Source: Chromatiaceae bacterium (GTDB taxonomy: Bacteria > Pseudomonadota > Gammaproteobacteria > Chromatiales > Chromatiaceae). Taken from it: 64,000 nucleotides of DNA. The stretch is from contig JACKMP010000001.1 of assembly GCA_024235315.1 (NCBI GenBank), positions 310,001 to 374,000 of the forward strand. Direction: 5' to 3'. The notes below the pieces were generated by a model, which worked only from the letters and a program-made list of their open reading frames with translations, did not search any database and was not told where the DNA came from. Within the stretch, counting starts at the first letter, position 1; every line of letters begins with the position of its first letter. Below are positions 61,832-64,000 of this stretch, piece by piece. Both the position numbers and the translations under genes were made by a program.

Positions 61832-62240
61832 CGATCATCTCGCTTGGCAGATAGCCAATGGCGCCCGGGGTATTCGCCACCTTCTGGCGCATCTCGACCG
61901 GGTCGGCGACCGCCTCTGGGGCCTGGCCGGTTCCGGAGTAGAGCTGCCGGTCCCATACACGACGCAGTTGTCGTGGGTACAGGCTCAGGAGATCCTTGGC
62001 AAAGCTGCGGTGGACCTCACTGTCGTCGGGCAGGACATACACGCGCACGGGCCCGCCATCGGGCCATTGCGCCAGCTGCATGCTGAAGATCAGGCGCGTG
62101 GAATTGAGTGAAACATCGCGCATGCCAACCGCGGGATGCGCGATCAGAACCGGGTCCGCGTATGCAGAAAACGCGCAGATGAGCGCAATCAGCACACCGC
62201 TGAGGCGCTTTGGGAAGGAGATCGGTCTGGGATACAGCAC
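61800..62240 (-). CDS. Small PstS-like periplasmic substrate-binding protein
   Basis: This 146-residue protein has a signal peptide (LIALICAFSAYADP) and a fold reminiscent of the N-terminal domain of phosphate-binding PstS (LIAHPAVGMRDVSLNSTRLIFSMQL; TPGAIGYLPSEMIDD near the C terminus, the part that contacts ligand in PstS). It is about half the length of true PstS and has no transport permease nearby. It is probably a receptor rather than a transport component, the first gene of the operon with the barrel and GGDEF-EAL genes. The phosphate assignment is uncertain. Confidence 0.68.
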   Translation of the reverse strand: MLYPRPISFPKRLSGVLIALICAFSAYADPVLIAHPAVGMRDVSLNSTRLIFSMQLAQWPDGGPVRVYVLPDDSEVHRSFAKDLLSLYPRQLRRVWDRQLYSGTGQAPEAVADPVEMRQKVANTPGAIGYLPSEMIDDTVQVLSIR

Positions 62241-62416
62241 CGGCTGACGTCCGTGCGGTCGCTACTCGGGGCAGTTACCTACGCAGCCACGGGAATCGAC
62301 CAATGCCCTCGAGATCACTGCCAGAATGCACACCGTGCCGACTCCCTGCATCAATAAAACGCCGATAAACCCCTGAAGTTTAGGTCAATCCGCGCGAACA
62401 GCAACAGCTGTTCCAA

Positions 62417-62899
62417 TCAGTGATTCGACACGATCCGTGCGCCAACCGCTCGGCGGACGTCATTGAAAATGCTCACCAGATCGCTTTGCCAACGCCCGAG
62501 CTGGATCTGTAGTGCCTCATCGGGGAAGAACGGCGCCAGGGCCTCTGGATTGAGCACTGTGAGCAGGGTCTCATCCTTCTCAGCGATCACCGCGATCTTC
62601 AATGGCAGATAGGACACCAGTTCGGGATAGTGCTCGCTGACCATGCGCACTTCATCGACCTTGCCGAAAAACACCACGCGGTAGAAATCGGATTTATAAC
62701 CGAAGTCCTGCATGCCCCCGTCGCACAATTGCAGATGGGCCACGGTATAACCGTGTTCCTCGACACTCGCCTTCACATACTCAAGGACGATTTCCGCCCG
62801 CAGCGGCACACGCGCCATGATCATGTTGTCAGCAACACTGGCGTGCGCGATCACAAGAACCGCGCCCAACAGGAACATCTTCAGCGTCGCGGTCTTCAT
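62417..62899 (-). CDS. DUF302 domain protein (periplasmic)
   Basis: This 160-residue protein has a signal peptide (MFLLGAVLVIAHASVA) and a DUF302 fold (VPLRAEIVLEYVKASVEEHGYTVAHLQ; FYRVVFFGKVDEVRMVSEHYPELVSYLPLKIAVIAEKDETLL). DUF302 proteins are small α/β proteins often near redox or sulfur-metabolism genes; function unknown. Its start overlaps the cytochrome c-DUF302 gene by 4 bp (ATGA), so the two are co-translated. Confidence 0.8.
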   Translation of the reverse strand: MKTATLKMFLLGAVLVIAHASVADNMIMARVPLRAEIVLEYVKASVEEHGYTVAHLQLCDGGMQDFGYKSDFYRVVFFGKVDEVRMVSEHYPELVSYLPLKIAVIAEKDETLLTVLNPEALAPFFPDEALQIQLGRWQSDLVSIFNDVRRAVGARIVSNH

Positions 62900-63948
62900 A
62901 GCGTGGCCTCGTCAATGATGTTCGTAAACGTCTCTTCCATTCGATCCCACAGGCCGACCAGTTCGTCGTTGTTGAACCAACGCGAGATCACACGCAGGTT
63001 GGGCACCACCAGAATCACTTCACCGCCCTCACGCTCCATGATCGTGATGCGACACGGCAGGACGACGCCGAGGCGCGGTTCGATCTTCAACATGCCATAC
63101 AGCACATTGAAATTGCAGAAACGCACACCGACCTGCCGGGTGTTGACGCTGAACTCATCGGTCAGACCCTGCTCCAGCAGCCGGTCGGGGAAAATACGGA
63201 AGTTGGCGCCGGTCAGTGCCGCCTTGACGTTATTCACCGTGGTCTCGAAATCATGCGGTGACTCGAATACATGCGTCGGACGTTCGTCGGCGTCGATTTC
63301 CGCCACACTGCGCGCCTGCTGCTCGAACGAGCGGACGAAAGCCACCAGGTCGTCGATATCCGTCTCACTGAGCTTGCTATCGAACGACGGCATACCGGAC
63401 GACTTGCGGCCAACGTGAATGACCCGCCGAATCATCTGGTCGGGTGCAGATGCAAGAAAGCCGGGGTTGGAGATCGATGCCGGCATCACCAGGAACGTGC
63501 GCTCGCGCGAGGTGGTGACACCAGTCCCCTGGCCCTCACCGCTGCCGTCGGCACCGTGGCACTTGATGCAGTGTTCGGTATACAGCGTATGACCGTGGGC
63601 GGCATCACCGACCACGGGCTCTTCGGCGTATGCAATCTCCGTTGTCTCCGACCGCTGGCGCAGAAACTTCACGATCGCCCCGACCTGTGCGTCGCTCAGA
63701 CGCTGAAACGCCGGCATCACACGGCCCGGACGGCCAAGCCGGATGGTGCTTTGCAGGTACTTGTCGGAGACATCCGCCAGCTTGGCATTGAGCAGCGGCA
63801 GGCCGATACCCGACTGACCCTCCATCTGGTGGCAGCCGCTGCAGTGCTCGATATACAACTCCCGCCCGTCAGGTGCAGCGTGCGCCGTACCCGAGACCGA
63901 GATTGTGGCGACGGCAAGGCCGCCAAGCAGTAGCCGGATCAGATTCAT
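62896..63948 (-). CDS. Di-haem cytochrome c fused to DUF302
   Basis: This 350-residue exported protein has a signal peptide (LLGGLAVATISVSGTAHA), two class I haem motifs (CSGCH near residue 36 with a distal Met region VMPAF; CIKCH near residue 132 with GMPSF as the likely second axial Met), and a C-terminal DUF302 domain (ETTVNNVKAALTGANFRIFPDRLLEQG ... PCRITIMEREGGEVILVVPNL). It should carry electrons in the periplasm and may act with the partner DUF302 protein downstream. A dyad at 63971-63987 lies just upstream of its start. Confidence 0.85.
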   Translation of the reverse strand: MNLIRLLLGGLAVATISVSGTAHAAPDGRELYIEHCSGCHQMEGQSGIGLPLLNAKLADVSDKYLQSTIRLGRPGRVMPAFQRLSDAQVGAIVKFLRQRSETTEIAYAEEPVVGDAAHGHTLYTEHCIKCHGADGSGEGQGTGVTTSRERTFLVMPASISNPGFLASAPDQMIRRVIHVGRKSSGMPSFDSKLSETDIDDLVAFVRSFEQQARSVAEIDADERPTHVFESPHDFETTVNNVKAALTGANFRIFPDRLLEQGLTDEFSVNTRQVGVRFCNFNVLYGMLKIEPRLGVVLPCRITIMEREGGEVILVVPNLRVISRWFNNDELVGLWDRMEETFTNIIDEATL

Positions 63949-63970
63949 GCCTCAAACCCTAACCGAGGTT

Positions 63971-63987
63971 ATATTGCGTTGCAATAT
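63971..63987. promoter_or_regulatory. Dyad ATATTGC-N3-GCAATAT upstream of the cytochrome gene
   Basis: Perfect 7-bp arms flank a 3-bp spacer 23-39 bp before the start codon at 63948, where a repressor could block transcription. Dyads with ATATT-type arms are typical for ArsR-family redox or persulfide repressors, but no such gene is present in the window. Confidence 0.5.
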
Positions 63988-64000
63988 TAGCGATTACTGA

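Overview
This is a GC-rich window from a chemolithoautotrophic gammaproteobacterium, most likely a sulfur oxidizer. The evidence is the gene set: a carboxysomal form IA RuBisCO operon of Halothiobacillus type, a DAB-type inorganic-carbon pump, two SulP anion transporters, RlmJ, a PBP1B/LpoP-like pair, ParC, the proteobacterial dedicated sortase system and abundant c-di-GMP enzymes. I see no rRNA, tRNA, CRISPR array, insertion sequence or prophage.

Layout. 1-2.0 kb: the 3' end of an unrecognised gene, rlmJ and a diguanylate cyclase. 2.2-24.1 kb: a carbon-concentrating supercluster. On the plus strand are sulP1, a free-standing RuBisCO-small-subunit-like (SSUL-like) gene, csoS1D and a Nudix gene. 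On the minus strand, in transcription order, are sulP2; then dabB, a membrane protein, dabA and a PII-like gene (CPII); then cbbL, cbbS, csoS2, csoSCA, csoS4A, csoS4B, csoS1, csoS1, a bacterioferritin-like gene, acRAF, mcdA and mcdB; then cbbR. 24.1-31.1 kb: a TlpA-like thioredoxin, a YoaA/DinG helicase, small unknown genes, an LpoP-like lipoprotein and mrcB. 31.2-38.6 kb: a membrane diguanylate cyclase and the complete dedicated sortase system (sortase, VIT/VWA target, response regulator, histidine kinase). 38.7-46.6 kb: small secreted proteins, an aldose-epimerase-like enzyme, a PhoQ/QseC-like two-component system with PepSY and cytochrome b561, and an ABC exporter. 46.6-57.1 kb: parC, a TauE-like permease, a metallo-hydrolase, three HDOD proteins and a flavoprotein-SelD fusion. 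57.2-64 kb: a secreted unknown, an operon of a PstS-like protein, an outer-membrane barrel and a GGDEF-EAL protein, then two DUF302 proteins, one fused to a di-haem cytochrome c.

How the genes fit together. SulP and DabA/DabB would bring inorganic carbon into the cytosol as bicarbonate. The carboxysome shell (CsoS1, CsoS4, CsoS1D), scaffold (CsoS2), carbonic anhydrase (CsoSCA) and RuBisCO would use it. acRAF assists RuBisCO assembly, McdA/McdB would space carboxysomes on the nucleoid, CPII may sense carbon or energy status, and CbbR would regulate. An identical dyad (ATAGAT-N4-ATCTAT) lies upstream of both cbbL and the SSUL-like/csoS1D unit, suggesting one regulon.

Caution. The reading frames of most genes at 7.9-15.0 and 18.7-20.2 kb are broken by many single-base indels, mostly one base lost from a homopolymer, while the protein sequence stays conserved in the alternate frames. 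The rest of the window is clean. This looks more like local sequence error than decay, so these loci are given as whole genes with frameshifts.
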